This document shows positions 36,117 to 45,086 of a DNA stretch of 64,000 nt, piece after piece. The position numbers and the translations under genes were made by a program. The notes under the pieces are model-generated. The model was not told the DNA's origin and did not search any database. It was given only the letters and a program-made list of their open reading frames with translations. How positions within the stretch are numbered: the first letter of the stretch is position 1; the number at the start of each line of letters is the position of its first letter. The DNA comes from Thermoproteota archaeon (GTDB lineage: Archaea; Thermoproteota; Thermoprotei; Gearchaeales; Gearchaeaceae). The stretch is from NCBI GenBank assembly GCA_021324265.1, contig JAJPJK010000001.1:62001-126000 (forward strand), given 5' to 3'.

Positions 36117-37160
36117 ATGGAAAGTTTAATTAAAGGTTTGCATCATATCACGTTGGTTACAAAGAATTTCCAAGTCAATTCTTGGTTCTATACAAATATT
36201 TTGGGCTTGAAGAGGGTTAAGCTTAGTGTGAATCAAGATGATATATTTCATAGGCATGTTTTCTACTCAAATCCCAATAGCACTGTTGGGTCTACAATAA
36301 CTTTTTTTGAATGGCCTTTCTTAGAAGAGGGATATCATGGTCTAGGCTCACCGCATCATCTATCTTATTTCGTTGAATCCTTAGAAGCTATTCCAAAATG
36401 GAAAAGCTGGCTCAAATACAACAAGGTACCTGTGAGCGAAATATTATACAGAAATGATAGGGCATCGCTCTATCTCAGAGATCCTGATGGCGTAATAATT
36501 GAAATATCAACCAGAATTGAAGGCGAAGTAGATGCAGCATATATTTCTGAGCTCAATAAGTTAGAGTTTGATGTCAGAAATATCTCTAGCGATATGAAGC
36601 TCGTTGCTTTTGATCATGCATCCCCCATTACTGCTAATGAAGAAGTAGTAGCGAGATTTTTTGAAAAGATTCTAGGTTTGACTAAGGGTTATTCAATACT
36701 TAATCCTGATCAAGAGAATACAAGAATCGTCGCAATAGGTAACGAGGAAAGGAATGACTTCCTGAGATATATCTATGCAGAAAATGCTGCAGAAGGTTAT
36801 GTAGGAATAGGCTCAATTCATCATATCGCTATGGCTGTTGATGACGAGGAGGATCAGAGGCAAATAATGAGGAAGCTTAGTAATATAGGTATAAGGAATT
36901 CAGGGATCATAGATCGGTTATGGTTCAAGTCCTTATATTTTAGGGATCCTAATGGGAATTTACTTGAGATCGCTACGAGAGGGCCGGGCTATACAGTGGA
37001 CGAAAAGCTAGAGGAGCTAGGTTCTAAGCTCGTGCTCCCTCCTTGGCTTGAGAAGTACAGAAATGAAATTGAGCTAAGACTTGCTGAGCAAGATAGAGAA
37101 AACCCTAGCAATATACCTCCGCATTACAAATCATTGAGACTCCCTCCTGAAAGCCTATAA
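36117..37160 (+). CDS. double VOC-domain dioxygenase/glyoxalase-like protein
   Basis: A 347-aa protein with two vicinal-oxygen-chelate domains: residues about 5-140 (GLHHITLVTKNFQVNSWFY ... YLRDPDGVIIEIST) and about 155-300 (DHASPI ... IHHIAMAV ... YFRDPNGNLLEIAT). His and Glu at the usual metal positions are present in both halves (HHI, EIS/EIA). The length and ring-cleaving pattern resemble MhqO/MhqA-type hydroquinone dioxygenases. The true substrate is unknown. Confidence 0.75.
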   Translation: MESLIKGLHHITLVTKNFQVNSWFYTNILGLKRVKLSVNQDDIFHRHVFYSNPNSTVGSTITFFEWPFLEEGYHGLGSPHHLSYFVESLEAIPKWKSWLKYNKVPVSEILYRNDRASLYLRDPDGVIIEISTRIEGEVDAAYISELNKLEFDVRNISSDMKLVAFDHASPITANEEVVARFFEKILGLTKGYSILNPDQENTRIVAIGNEERNDFLRYIYAENAAEGYVGIGSIHHIAMAVDDEEDQRQIMRKLSNIGIRNSGIIDRLWFKSLYFRDPNGNLLEIATRGPGYTVDEKLEELGSKLVLPPWLEKYRNEIELRLAEQDRENPSNIPPHYKSLRLPPESL

Positions 37161-37207
37161 CTCACTTATCTATAATGTTTATAAGTAGGTTATAACTCTT
37201 CAATTTG

Positions 37208-37825
37208 ATGTCCAAAAGATATCAGAGATATACTGCTCTCGATGCTGCAGCGCTAGCGGCTGTTGCAGTCGTTTCAGGCGCAATTTTCTTACTAGCGAGC
37301 GATTATTTGTATGTTCCACTACAGGGCGCATCTTCAGTTTATCCAATCATGAGCATAGCTTGGCCGGTAATATATGGTTTCTGGTTTTTAGGTGGTACGG
37401 CAGCAGGCTACATAATAAGAAAGCCTGGCGCTGCTTTTGCAGGCGAATTCTTGGGTTCTGTGGTGGAAATGGTTATGGGATCATATTTTGGCCTAGATGC
37501 TTTTATATGGGGCGTTCTTCAAGCAGCGAGCAGCGAATTAGGGTTTGCTATCTGGGGGTACAAGAGGTGGGATTACGTTTCCATGAGCGTTGCAGGTTTC
37601 CTGCCGGGCTTACCAATTCAGATTACTGGCTGGTATTTGTATCCTAGCTTGTATATCGCAGTACTGAATTATGCTGGCTATGCAGGCTTGGCAGCATTTA
37701 TTCTACTTCACTGTATAAGTGGTTTGATCATCGCTGGTATATTAACAAAGATTTTTATTGATCTCATAGCACGCAGTGGTGCACTAGATATATTCGAAAT
37801 CGGGAGAGAAGTAAAGAGGAAGTAA
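37208..37825 (+). CDS. ykoE: YkoE-like ECF transporter S component (thiamine/HMP)
   Basis: A 205-aa membrane protein with about five helices, matching YkoE at YGFWFLGGTAAGYIIRKPGAA and the following EFLGSVVEMVMGS. YkoE is the substrate-binding S component for thiamine or its pyrimidine precursor HMP. The fused ATPase and EcfT genes follow in the same operon, and thiamine genes lie just beyond. A TATA box (TTTATAAGT, 37178-37186) sits 26 nt before ATG 37208, which is preferred over TTG 37205. Confidence 0.85.
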   Translation: MSKRYQRYTALDAAALAAVAVVSGAIFLLASDYLYVPLQGASSVYPIMSIAWPVIYGFWFLGGTAAGYIIRKPGAAFAGEFLGSVVEMVMGSYFGLDAFIWGVLQAASSELGFAIWGYKRWDYVSMSVAGFLPGLPIQITGWYLYPSLYIAVLNYAGYAGLAAFILLHCISGLIIAGILTKIFIDLIARSGALDIFEIGREVKRK

Positions 37826-37827
37826 GT

Positions 37828-39369
37828 TTGAACATACTCGAAGTCAAAAAATTTTTTTTCAAATATAGGAATTCAAAAGACTGGATTCTTAAAAATATCG
37901 ATCTTGAACTAGAAAGAGGCAAAACACTTTTAATACTTGGGCCCAATGGAAGTGGGAAATCTACGCTCGCTTTATCGATTCTAGGTATAGCTCAAAAATA
38001 CCCTTCAGAATTTAGGGGCGAAATATTCTTTAAAGGGAAAAATATCCTCGAATATGATAGGGCCGAGCTAGCTAGATACTGCAGTATTGTTCAGCAAGAT
38101 CCGGAGGCACAAATAGTTACGTTATTTGTAGAAGATGAAATCGCTTTTGGTCTCGAGAACTTGCTTTACAAGGATATCGATGAAAGGATTTCGAAAGCGC
38201 TTAGTATGACAAAGCTAGAACATAAAAGGCAAGAAGAGACCAGCGCACTTTCTTATGGTGAAAAACAAAAAACCATGCTCGCAAGTGTACTCGCTCTTGA
38301 TAACGAGCTATTAATACTTGATGAACCTACTTCCAATCTAGATCCTATTGCAAGAAAAGATTTCTTCAATATAATAAGAGAATTGAAACAAAGAGGGACA
38401 AGCTTGGTAATAATAGAGCATAACATTGATGAAATATTCAACATAATCGATGATGTAGTTGTTCTCAATAGAAATGGTGAGGTTGTAGTAAAGGGGAAGT
38501 TTCCTGAAGTGCTCTATAAACTTAATCCCAGTATTCTGGAAGATCTAGGAATATGGTTACCAGTTTCATTCGAGATTGAAATTCTTAGGAAAATCGATAC
38601 AAAGGCAACTTATAAGCCAATAACTGATAGTGATAAATTCATAGAAGTTAAAGATCTTTACTTCAAATATAAGCAACCTGTACTAAAAGGGATCAGCGCT
38701 AAGATATATTCAGGAAAGCTTTATGCGATTCTTGGTAAAAATGGCTCAGGAAAAACTACTTTATGCAAAATAATTTCAGGTTTGTTGAAGGGCTATAAAG
38801 GCAATGTATTTTATAAAGGTATAAATAACGTGAAATTCTGTTTTCAGAATCCTGATCTTCAGTTCGTAACAAATAGCGTATTGGAGGAGTTAGAACTCTC
38901 TTATAGGTTAAGCGAAAAGAAGGCAATAGCTCCTGAGAAAATTTTAGAAATGTATGGTCTTGCAGGTAAGGCTGAGCTGAATCCGCATTTGCTTAGTGAG
39001 GGTCAGAAAAAGCTACTAGCAATTGCTTCAACATTGATCTATGAACCAGATGCACTTATATGCGATGAACCAACCTTCGCACTCGATAGATACAATGCAA
39101 GGAAAATCATGCAACTCTTAAGACGATTGACCGCTGAGAACAGACTTGTTCTCTTCACAACGCATGATGTTAGATTTGCCATCGAATATGCTGATTCTAT
39201 ATTAATATTAGATGAAGGAAGAATTCGATTTGCTGGCTCCATATTGGATTTCGCCGATAACTTTCACGTTTTTCATGATTTCTTTCCTACGTATATGCAA
39301 GAACTTAAAGAAGATGAGCTTAAAAATTATATTCTCGAGTTGCGAAGGGTGTTAGGCAATGAGATTTGA
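37828..39369 (+). CDS. ECF transporter fused double ATPase (YkoD-like)
   Basis: A 513-aa fusion of two ABC ATPase domains. The first has Walker A GPNGSGKST (38-46), Q-loop VQQDPE, signature LSYGEKQ and Walker B LLILDEPTSNLD. The second (from about residue 270) has GKNGSGKTT, FQNPD, LLSEGQKK and ALICDEPTFALD. The second signature lacks the usual SGG, as in some EcfA' halves. It energises uptake through YkoE and EcfT. The start is TTG, 2 nt after the ykoE stop, and the gene overlaps ecfT by 11 nt. Confidence 0.92.
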   Translation: MNILEVKKFFFKYRNSKDWILKNIDLELERGKTLLILGPNGSGKSTLALSILGIAQKYPSEFRGEIFFKGKNILEYDRAELARYCSIVQQDPEAQIVTLFVEDEIAFGLENLLYKDIDERISKALSMTKLEHKRQEETSALSYGEKQKTMLASVLALDNELLILDEPTSNLDPIARKDFFNIIRELKQRGTSLVIIEHNIDEIFNIIDDVVVLNRNGEVVVKGKFPEVLYKLNPSILEDLGIWLPVSFEIEILRKIDTKATYKPITDSDKFIEVKDLYFKYKQPVLKGISAKIYSGKLYAILGKNGSGKTTLCKIISGLLKGYKGNVFYKGINNVKFCFQNPDLQFVTNSVLEELELSYRLSEKKAIAPEKILEMYGLAGKAELNPHLLSEGQKKLLAIASTLIYEPDALICDEPTFALDRYNARKIMQLLRRLTAENRLVLFTTHDVRFAIEYADSILILDEGRIRFAGSILDFADNFHVFHDFFPTYMQELKEDELKNYILELRRVLGNEI

Positions 39370-40117
39370 GGAGGTCAATCCTATAGTCAAATTCACTATA
39401 GCTGTGATATTGTTCGCATTACTCATATTTGTTAAAGGCATATCTGTACTCTTAACCATTTTTGTACTGTTTTCCTTCTTCATCTTAGTGTGTTCATCTA
39501 AGAAATCCTATGGATATTTTATGCTCAGCATAACACCATTTCTAATTGTTCTTTGGATAATAAATGCAGCCTTTACATTTTGTGGAAATCTTTTGTTTAA
39601 TTTCTATACTTGGAAACTTACAGACGTTGGCGTCATCGCTGGCTCAACAGTACTTTTGAGGATTACTGATATGTTACTCGCTTCCTATATATTCGTCTCC
39701 TCTACAAATCCTAGAGATTTCATGCAGGCCTTTGTAAAGTACTTTAAAATGGACTATAGAATTGCTTTCGCAGCATTCATAGCTATTAGGCTCATCAAGG
39801 AGTTTAATCAGGTCATGAGAGAATTTTCTCAAGCTTACAAAGCCAGAGGATTAAATCCAAGAAATCCCAAAAGGTTTCTTGCTTTGATAAACCTTATTCT
39901 CTTTTCTACTTTAAGGAAGCTGCTAACCATTGCTATATCAGCTGAGAGCAGAGGGTTTGGAAGCTATGAATACAGACTTTTCAGAAGGGACTTAAAAATC
40001 ACTTCTAAAGACTATGAATTCATTGTGATTTCTGCGATCATCATATCTCTTTCTTTTATCTTAGGTTATTTCGAAGGAGACCTCTATATCGGTTTATACG
40101 CTAACAGCTTTTGCTGA
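39359..40117 (+). CDS. ecfT: ECF transporter T component (EcfT/YkoC)
   Basis: A 252-aa membrane protein with five helices and two ARG-type coupling motifs in the cytoplasmic helices (AYKARGLNP and AESRGFGSY) that touch the two ATPase domains. The third and last gene of the thiamine ECF operon. Its 3' end overlaps the convergent thiE-like gene by 24 bp. Confidence 0.88.
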   Translation: MRFEEVNPIVKFTIAVILFALLIFVKGISVLLTIFVLFSFFILVCSSKKSYGYFMLSITPFLIVLWIINAAFTFCGNLLFNFYTWKLTDVGVIAGSTVLLRITDMLLASYIFVSSTNPRDFMQAFVKYFKMDYRIAFAAFIAIRLIKEFNQVMREFSQAYKARGLNPRNPKRFLALINLILFSTLRKLLTIAISAESRGFGSYEYRLFRRDLKITSKDYEFIVISAIIISLSFILGYFEGDLYIGLYANSFC

Positions 40118-40735
40118 TCTATATTCTAGTATTTTACTCTTGAAAGACCGAGCAGCTGTCTCTGGATCATCTGCTTTGAGTATTGCAGATATTACTGCAA
40201 CGCCATCTATGCCTTTAGCAAGCACTTGATCAATATTTTTGAGCGATATTCCTCCTGAGGCAAAAACGGGTATTTTCAGTCTTCTTTTCGCTTCCGCTAC
40301 CGTGCTAAGAGGCACAATTTCGCATTCTGTCACGCTGCTGCTGGGGAAGCATGCACAAAAAGAAATGTAATCCGCTCCGACTTGCTCTGCCCAAACAGCT
40401 CTTTCAATGCTATTGCCTATTGTATAACCAACGATGATATCTTTTCTCAATCTCTTAATTTCAGAAGGCAATGTTTCATAACCATCGAAATGAACACCAT
40501 CTGCGCCAACATCTAGAGCAAGCTTATAGTCATTGTTTATTATTAAAGGTGCTCCATAATTTCTAGATAACTTCATCAATTCTTTAGCAAGTATCTTACC
40601 TTCTTCATAGCTACCCCAGTTAGACCAAAGCTGAAGTATATCGACACCCCCTTTCAAGGCCTTTTCCACTCTTTTGAGAAGTTCATTTCTCTCTATACTT
40701 GCATCCACAACTAGATATAGTCCTGTTTTCATCAT
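40094..40735 (-). CDS. ThiE-like thiamine phosphate synthase, altered active site
   Basis: A 213-aa TIM barrel of the ThiE/TenI family: GLYLVVD, GADGVHFDG, VGYTIGN, GADYISFCACFPSSS and PVFASGGIS follow the ThiE pattern strand by strand. ThiE couples HMP-PP with thiazole phosphate. However, the QLRxK element (Arg and Lys contact the pyrophosphate) reads LQLWSNW here, and the FPTxTK loop reads FPSSS. It may be a diverged synthase or a TenI-like enzyme. It lies 26 bp behind the PurM-like gene and close to ThiR and the thiamine transporter. Confidence 0.75.
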   Translation of the reverse strand: MMKTGLYLVVDASIERNELLKRVEKALKGGVDILQLWSNWGSYEEGKILAKELMKLSRNYGAPLIINNDYKLALDVGADGVHFDGYETLPSEIKRLRKDIIVGYTIGNSIERAVWAEQVGADYISFCACFPSSSVTECEIVPLSTVAEAKRRLKIPVFASGGISLKNIDQVLAKGIDGVAVISAILKADDPETAARSFKSKILEYRSAKAVSV

Positions 40736-40761
40736 TTTTTGTTTATACTACAAACAATAAA

Positions 40762-41802
40762 TCATTTCTTGAATTCTCTCCAGAAAGCTTCCCAGTAAGG
40801 ATCGACATCTACAGCTTCAATTCTTACCTTCTTATTGCCATCGATCAAGAATCTTCCTTCATTTACAGGTCTAATTTCTCCGATTTCGAAGGCATTAATT
40901 CCAGCTTTAGCCAATTCCTTAATTAAATCATCAACCCTTTCCGGTTTAACACAACATAAAAGGCCACCTTCATTTAGCGATTTTAATGGATCAATGTTGA
41001 ATAGCTTGCATATTGCTTCAATGTCTTCATCTATTTTTATTTTATCTTTGTACACCAAAACACCTTTATTAGATGCCTCGCATAGCTCATATATACCTCC
41101 CAGCAAGCCCCCTTCAGTGCAATCATGCATTGCAGTAATAACTTTCCTTAGTCCAAGCTTAGCTGCAATGAGACTATCTTTGACTGTAGTAAAGTTGTAT
41201 AGCATTTCACTCAGTTTCTTCTGTGTTTTTTGGCCAAGCTCTTTCTCAACTTTTTCTTTGAATACTCTTGCAAGTATAGAGGAAGCAGAAATAGCTACGC
41301 CCTTGGTAAGTACCAGTCTATCGCCTATTTCAGCCATGCTACTTGAAACATATCCATCACTTCTCGCAATGCTAAACATCATGCCTCCACCGACTACAGT
41401 GAAGTCGCATCCTTCATATTTGCCAGTATGTCCTGCAACGATAGCTATGCCTAATTTCTCCATTTCTTCATGGAGTGCATCCCAGTATGTTTCGAATTCA
41501 TCATAACTCATTCTTGGAGGGAGATTGAAATCCAAAACAGCAAATTGCGGGCCTATTCCAGAAGTCGCTAAATCTGATGCCAAAAGATGTACAGTCATCC
41601 ATGCAGATTCTCTAAGTCCTAGCGCTGGTATTATAGAGAGTGGATCCGTTTTAACCAAAAGAACCTGTTCATCATTTATCTTTACAACTCCGAAATCTCC
41701 TCCTACTCTAGGACCAAGGATTACACGTTCATCTTTCTTCCCTAGTTTTTGGAAAATCACTTGCTTTAAAAATCTCTCTCCAGCTTTGCCTATTTCAGCC
41801 AT
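40762..41802 (-). CDS. PurM-superfamily (AIR synthase-related) protein
   Basis: A 346-aa ATP-binding protein of the PurM/HypE/ThiL/SelD superfamily. The N-terminal GPRVGGDFGVV and VKTDPLS segments, LLASDLATSGIGP, and AGHTGKYEGCDFTVVGGGM show the two-domain fold. It is closer to HypE-like AIR-synthase-related proteins than to canonical ThiL. Between thiE and ThiR, a thiamine phosphate kinase-like role is conceivable but unproven. The start is ATG 41802, overlapping the upstream methyltransferase stop by 8 nt; the longer frame to 41838 lies inside that gene. Confidence 0.75.
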   Translation of the reverse strand: MAEIGKAGERFLKQVIFQKLGKKDERVILGPRVGGDFGVVKINDEQVLLVKTDPLSIIPALGLRESAWMTVHLLASDLATSGIGPQFAVLDFNLPPRMSYDEFETYWDALHEEMEKLGIAIVAGHTGKYEGCDFTVVGGGMMFSIARSDGYVSSSMAEIGDRLVLTKGVAISASSILARVFKEKVEKELGQKTQKKLSEMLYNFTTVKDSLIAAKLGLRKVITAMHDCTEGGLLGGIYELCEASNKGVLVYKDKIKIDEDIEAICKLFNIDPLKSLNEGGLLCCVKPERVDDLIKELAKAGINAFEIGEIRPVNEGRFLIDGNKKVRIEAVDVDPYWEAFWREFKK

Positions 41803-42466
41803 GCTCAATCTTGACACCCAAACAAAGGAAAGCTCCAAAAGGAAGCTTTTTAGATTTCAGATTTCCGAAAATTCTTGGAAAGCCTGTTGTATTCCAATAA
41901 ATTATTTTGAATTTCTCGTTTAGTGCTTGTTTTAGCTTTTTACTAATTCCTCTAATGGAATAAAATGTAGTATTTGTATAATATGGATTCTTCCCCAAAG
42001 CTATTTGGATCATCCTTCTAAGCGTGGGCAAACTCCATCTATTCATGAGGCCCAATATCAACCCTTTTCTAGCAACTCTCGAAGCTTCTCTTATCACCTC
42101 TTCAAGTCTAGGCATGTATTCCATACATGTAATGAAGGTAATGGCATCAAAGGCCTCGCTTCTAAAGGGTAAATAATGCGATTCCCCTTGAACTAAATCA
42201 CCGTTCCATCTTTTCTTGGCTTCTTTGAGCATCAAGGGAGATATATCCATGCCTACAGCATATATGTTGAATGTTTTCTCGAACCAGCGAGTAAAGTAGC
42301 TTGTTCCGCAACCAACTTCAAGAAGGCTTTTTACCTCACCCAATTTCTTTAATGCATCTGATAAACATTCTTTTTCAAGGACGACTGTCTTCTTATATTT
42401 CGTTTCGTAGAAATCCTCATATCCTTCGACGTACTCTTTTCTAAGATACCAAGGTTGAGACATCAA
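41795..42466 (-). CDS. class I SAM-dependent methyltransferase
   Basis: A 223-aa methyltransferase with motif I LLEVGCGTSYFTRW (about 49-62), AVGMDISPLM, GESHYLPF and FDAITFITCMEYM, the Methyltransf_11 pattern. First gene of an operon with the PurM-like and thiE-like genes. A TATA-like box (ATTTATAAA, 42487-42495 on the minus strand) is about 25 nt before the ATG. The substrate is unknown. Confidence 0.85.
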   Translation of the reverse strand: MMSQPWYLRKEYVEGYEDFYETKYKKTVVLEKECLSDALKKLGEVKSLLEVGCGTSYFTRWFEKTFNIYAVGMDISPLMLKEAKKRWNGDLVQGESHYLPFRSEAFDAITFITCMEYMPRLEEVIREASRVARKGLILGLMNRWSLPTLRRMIQIALGKNPYYTNTTFYSIRGISKKLKQALNEKFKIIYWNTTGFPRIFGNLKSKKLPFGAFLCLGVKIEHG

Positions 42467-42503
42467 GAATTACTCTAATAAGCCGGTTTATAAATTAGTT
42501 ATT

Positions 42504-43445
42504 ATGTTATTCCCCGAGGAGTTTTTTGTAAAAGAAGTATTACCCAACTTTAGAATTCTCGTAGCAAAAAAATTCGCCGAAAAAGGCTATTCTCAATCTA
42601 AAATCGCCAGAATCATAGGAGTTACACAGGCAAGGGTAAATTCTTATTTTAAAGCTGATTTGAATTCATGCTTGTTAAAACTGAAAGAAATTGGTTTCGA
42701 GATTGATGAGTTAAACGCCATCGTAGATTCCTTAGTCTACGAGAATATCAATGATCCTGTCTCGATAATTAAGATATTTAGGAATTATTATCTTTCTTTG
42801 CTCGCAACAGGAAAGTTGTGCAAATATCACATGCGGATAGCAAACTTGCCCGCGAATTGCGATGTATGTCTGAAGTATATAGAGCCTGAATTAGGGGAGA
42901 GGCAGAAGATGATCAAAGAAATAAAAGAGGCAGTAGAGATGCTTATAGCAACGAAGGAATTCTATTTCTTAATACCTGAGGTCTTCACTAACTTAGCTTA
43001 TGCTTTACCAAAACCTGAGAGTATTAAAGATGTTCTCTCATTTCCTGGTAGAATAATAAAATTTAAGAATGAAGCAAGAGTGATATCCGATCCAGAGTTT
43101 GGTGCTTCGAGGCATATCGCGGGAATGTTACTAGAAGCTAACAAGGTAGAACCAAGTATTAGAGCTTGCCTTTGTATAAAATATGACAAAAAAATCTTGA
43201 GATTGTTGAAGGAAAAAGGCATAAAATTTGCTTTCAATTACACTAAGAAGGAAAGCGCACGCGATCAAGTCATAGAAGCCTTCAAAGAATTTTTATCTGA
43301 GAACGATCTTCCTGACGTACTTATTGATGAAGGGGGTCAAAACCTAGAACCGGTATGTTATATCTTTGGTCAGAAGCCTAAGGATGTGGTAAAGCTAGCG
43401 ATCGAATTATCAAAGGCATATTTCAATATGGTTATTGCAGAATAG
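42504..43445 (+). CDS. thiR: ThiR-type thiamine regulator (HTH plus ThiN domain)
   Basis: A 313-aa protein. Residues about 15-55 are a helix-turn-helix (GYSQSKIARIIGVTQARVNSYF). A linker with cysteines (CKYH ... CDVC) follows, and residues about 140-313 form a ThiN-type domain (ISDPEFGASRHIAGMLLEA, SIRACLCIKY, DVLIDEGGQNLEPVCYIFG). In archaea HTH-ThiN proteins repress thiamine genes when thiamine phosphate binds (family knowledge). The ykoE-ecfT and thiE genes nearby are likely targets; I could not identify the operator. Confidence 0.82.
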   Translation: MLFPEEFFVKEVLPNFRILVAKKFAEKGYSQSKIARIIGVTQARVNSYFKADLNSCLLKLKEIGFEIDELNAIVDSLVYENINDPVSIIKIFRNYYLSLLATGKLCKYHMRIANLPANCDVCLKYIEPELGERQKMIKEIKEAVEMLIATKEFYFLIPEVFTNLAYALPKPESIKDVLSFPGRIIKFKNEARVISDPEFGASRHIAGMLLEANKVEPSIRACLCIKYDKKILRLLKEKGIKFAFNYTKKESARDQVIEAFKEFLSENDLPDVLIDEGGQNLEPVCYIFGQKPKDVVKLAIELSKAYFNMVIAE

Positions 43446-43487
43446 TACAGTAAAATTGATATTTTTCTTCATTACAATTAAGATGGT

Positions 43488-43901
43488 GTGGAAAACGAAT
43501 TCGATGAAGAGTTAAAGAGGATTCTTGAAAGGAAATACAAGGAAATGTTAGCTGAGCTAAATAAGCCAAAAAACGCTTATGGCAAACCTGTATATTTAGA
43601 TTCTACGAACTTCTATCGATATATTTCTGAGGCCAAGCTTGCATTGGTAGATTTTTATGCAGATTGGTGCATGCCATGTAGAGCTATGGCACCTATTATT
43701 GAAGAACTTGCAAGACAATATCCCAATATACTATTTGGAAAACTAAATGTTGATATGAATCCAGATTTAGCAATGAAATTTGAAGTATCTTCAATCCCTA
43801 CATTGATTATATTCAAAGATGGAAAGTTTCAAGATAGGATTATAGGGTTTATACCTAAGCCAGCTCTTGAAAAAGTTTTAAAGTCTTTTTTAGGTATATA
43901 A
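43488..43901 (+). CDS. trx: thioredoxin
   Basis: A 137-aa thioredoxin-fold protein with the active site WCMPC (Cys61, Cys64) in VDFYADWCMPCRAMAP, the cis-proline IPTL and the final GFIPKPALEKVL. A 45-residue helical N-terminal extension precedes the domain, longer than in typical thioredoxins of about 105 aa. Start GTG 43488. It reduces protein disulfides in the cytoplasm; no signal peptide is seen. Confidence 0.9.
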   Translation: MENEFDEELKRILERKYKEMLAELNKPKNAYGKPVYLDSTNFYRYISEAKLALVDFYADWCMPCRAMAPIIEELARQYPNILFGKLNVDMNPDLAMKFEVSSIPTLIIFKDGKFQDRIIGFIPKPALEKVLKSFLGI

Positions 43902-43956
43902 ACCTTTTGATATTATATAAATACATATACTTGTCTGATAGGTGAAAAAAGAAAAG

Positions 43957-43966
43957 ATTTATAAAT
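43957..43966 (+). promoter_or_regulatory. TATA box before the winged-helix gene
   Basis: GATTTATAAA, preceded by an A-rich BRE-like run (GAAAAAAGAAAA), lies about 30 nt before ATG 43992. This is one of the best matches to an archaeal promoter in the window and predicts strong expression. Confidence 0.6.
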
Positions 43967-43991
43967 AAGTTGATTTAAAGAGTATACAACT

Positions 43992-44306
43992 ATGGTAGCA
44001 CAAGCAAAAACTGAAAAGGAAGAAGCAAAAGTATTTGTAAAAGGAAAATGGTTATCAGTTAAAGAAGTATCTCAAAGCTATGGTAAACCATTAACTGCAA
44101 CTGCTATTGAAATACTGAAATGGTTAAGAGAAAAGCAAGAGCCTGTATACTTCTTAGATTTTGTAAAAGAATTAAATCTTAACAAAATTACAGCATACTA
44201 TACACTAAGAAAACTTGAAGCTAAAGGTTTAATTGTTAGAATTGGTAAAAGGAACGCATTAATCGGCCTTACTCAAAAAGGTTACGAAGAAAGCGCTAAA
44301 GCTTAA
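43992..44306 (+). CDS. small winged-helix DNA-binding protein
   Basis: A 104-aa basic protein with a winged helix-turn-helix at about 35-95 (TATAIEILKWLREKQEPVYFLDFVKEL, recognition helix KITAYYTLRKLEAKGLI, wing VRIGKRNALIGLTQKG). It is probably a transcription factor or abundant chromatin-type protein; the strong promoter and Lys-rich composition fit the latter. No ligand domain is present. Confidence 0.7.
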   Translation: MVAQAKTEKEEAKVFVKGKWLSVKEVSQSYGKPLTATAIEILKWLREKQEPVYFLDFVKELNLNKITAYYTLRKLEAKGLIVRIGKRNALIGLTQKGYEESAKA

Positions 44307-44331
44307 AAGTTCTTTAAATTAAATTTTTTTT

Positions 44332-45021
44332 ATGTTGCCAATTTCTGAGATATTCTATTCTATACAAGGAGAAGGCTTGCATGCTGGGCGGCCATCGGTA
44401 TTTATTAGATTATATTATTGTAATTTATACTGCTCTTGGTGTGATTCAAAGTATACATGGGAAAATCAAGCTAAAGCGAAAGAAGGCATTGATTATTTTT
44501 TAGTTGATGATTCTTCTCTTTTTAAAATAATTTCAAATTATAAATCCAAAAATATAGTTATTACGGGAGGAGAGCCCTTAATTCATCAGTCATACCTAAT
44601 CAACACTTTAAAGTCTCTTAAAGAAAGAGGTTATAGAATAGAAATCGAGACGAATGGAACAGTCATGCCAAAAGAAGAACTTATCCAATTAGTTGACTTA
44701 TTTACAGTTTCACCTAAGCTTTCGAATTCCAATGTAAAATATGAACATAGAATAAAGCCAGCTGTTCTAAGCTTCTTCTCTAGTTTGGAAAATTCTGTTT
44801 TTAAATTTGTCATAGTTAGCAATGAAGATATCGAAGAAGTATTATCGCTTATAAAAGAATTCAAGATAAGCAATGAAAAAGTAATGCTAATGCCAGAAGG
44901 AACTGATCTCGAGACTTTAGTCAAGAGGTCGATCTGGCTTGTAGAGATTTGTAAAGAGCATAACTTTAGATATAGCCCAAGAATCCATATAATGCTTTGG
45001 GGTAATAAGCGAGGATTTTAA
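44332..45021 (+). CDS. queE: 7-carboxy-7-deazaguanine synthase QueE
   Basis: A 229-aa radical SAM protein. The N-terminus EIFYSIQGEGLHAGRPSVFIRL is diagnostic for QueE, and Cys30, Cys34, Cys37 (CNLYCSWC) bind the cluster; VITGGEP is the SAM motif. It makes the 7-deazaguanine precursor of archaeosine. The other deazapurine genes are not in the window. It starts 25 bp after the winged-helix gene and may share its transcript. Confidence 0.92.
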   Translation: MLPISEIFYSIQGEGLHAGRPSVFIRLYYCNLYCSWCDSKYTWENQAKAKEGIDYFLVDDSSLFKIISNYKSKNIVITGGEPLIHQSYLINTLKSLKERGYRIEIETNGTVMPKEELIQLVDLFTVSPKLSNSNVKYEHRIKPAVLSFFSSLENSVFKFVIVSNEDIEEVLSLIKEFKISNEKVMLMPEGTDLETLVKRSIWLVEICKEHNFRYSPRIHIMLWGNKRGF

Positions 45022-45086
45022 CATTTTCAATACATAAGTAAAAATCTACGAGTTTAGTCTAACAAATTTTTCGAAAATTGGCATAT

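Noticed and set aside
40835..41506. 223-aa plus-strand ORF opposite the PurM-like gene
   Set aside because: Shadow frame; the minus strand carries a clear PurM-superfamily protein.
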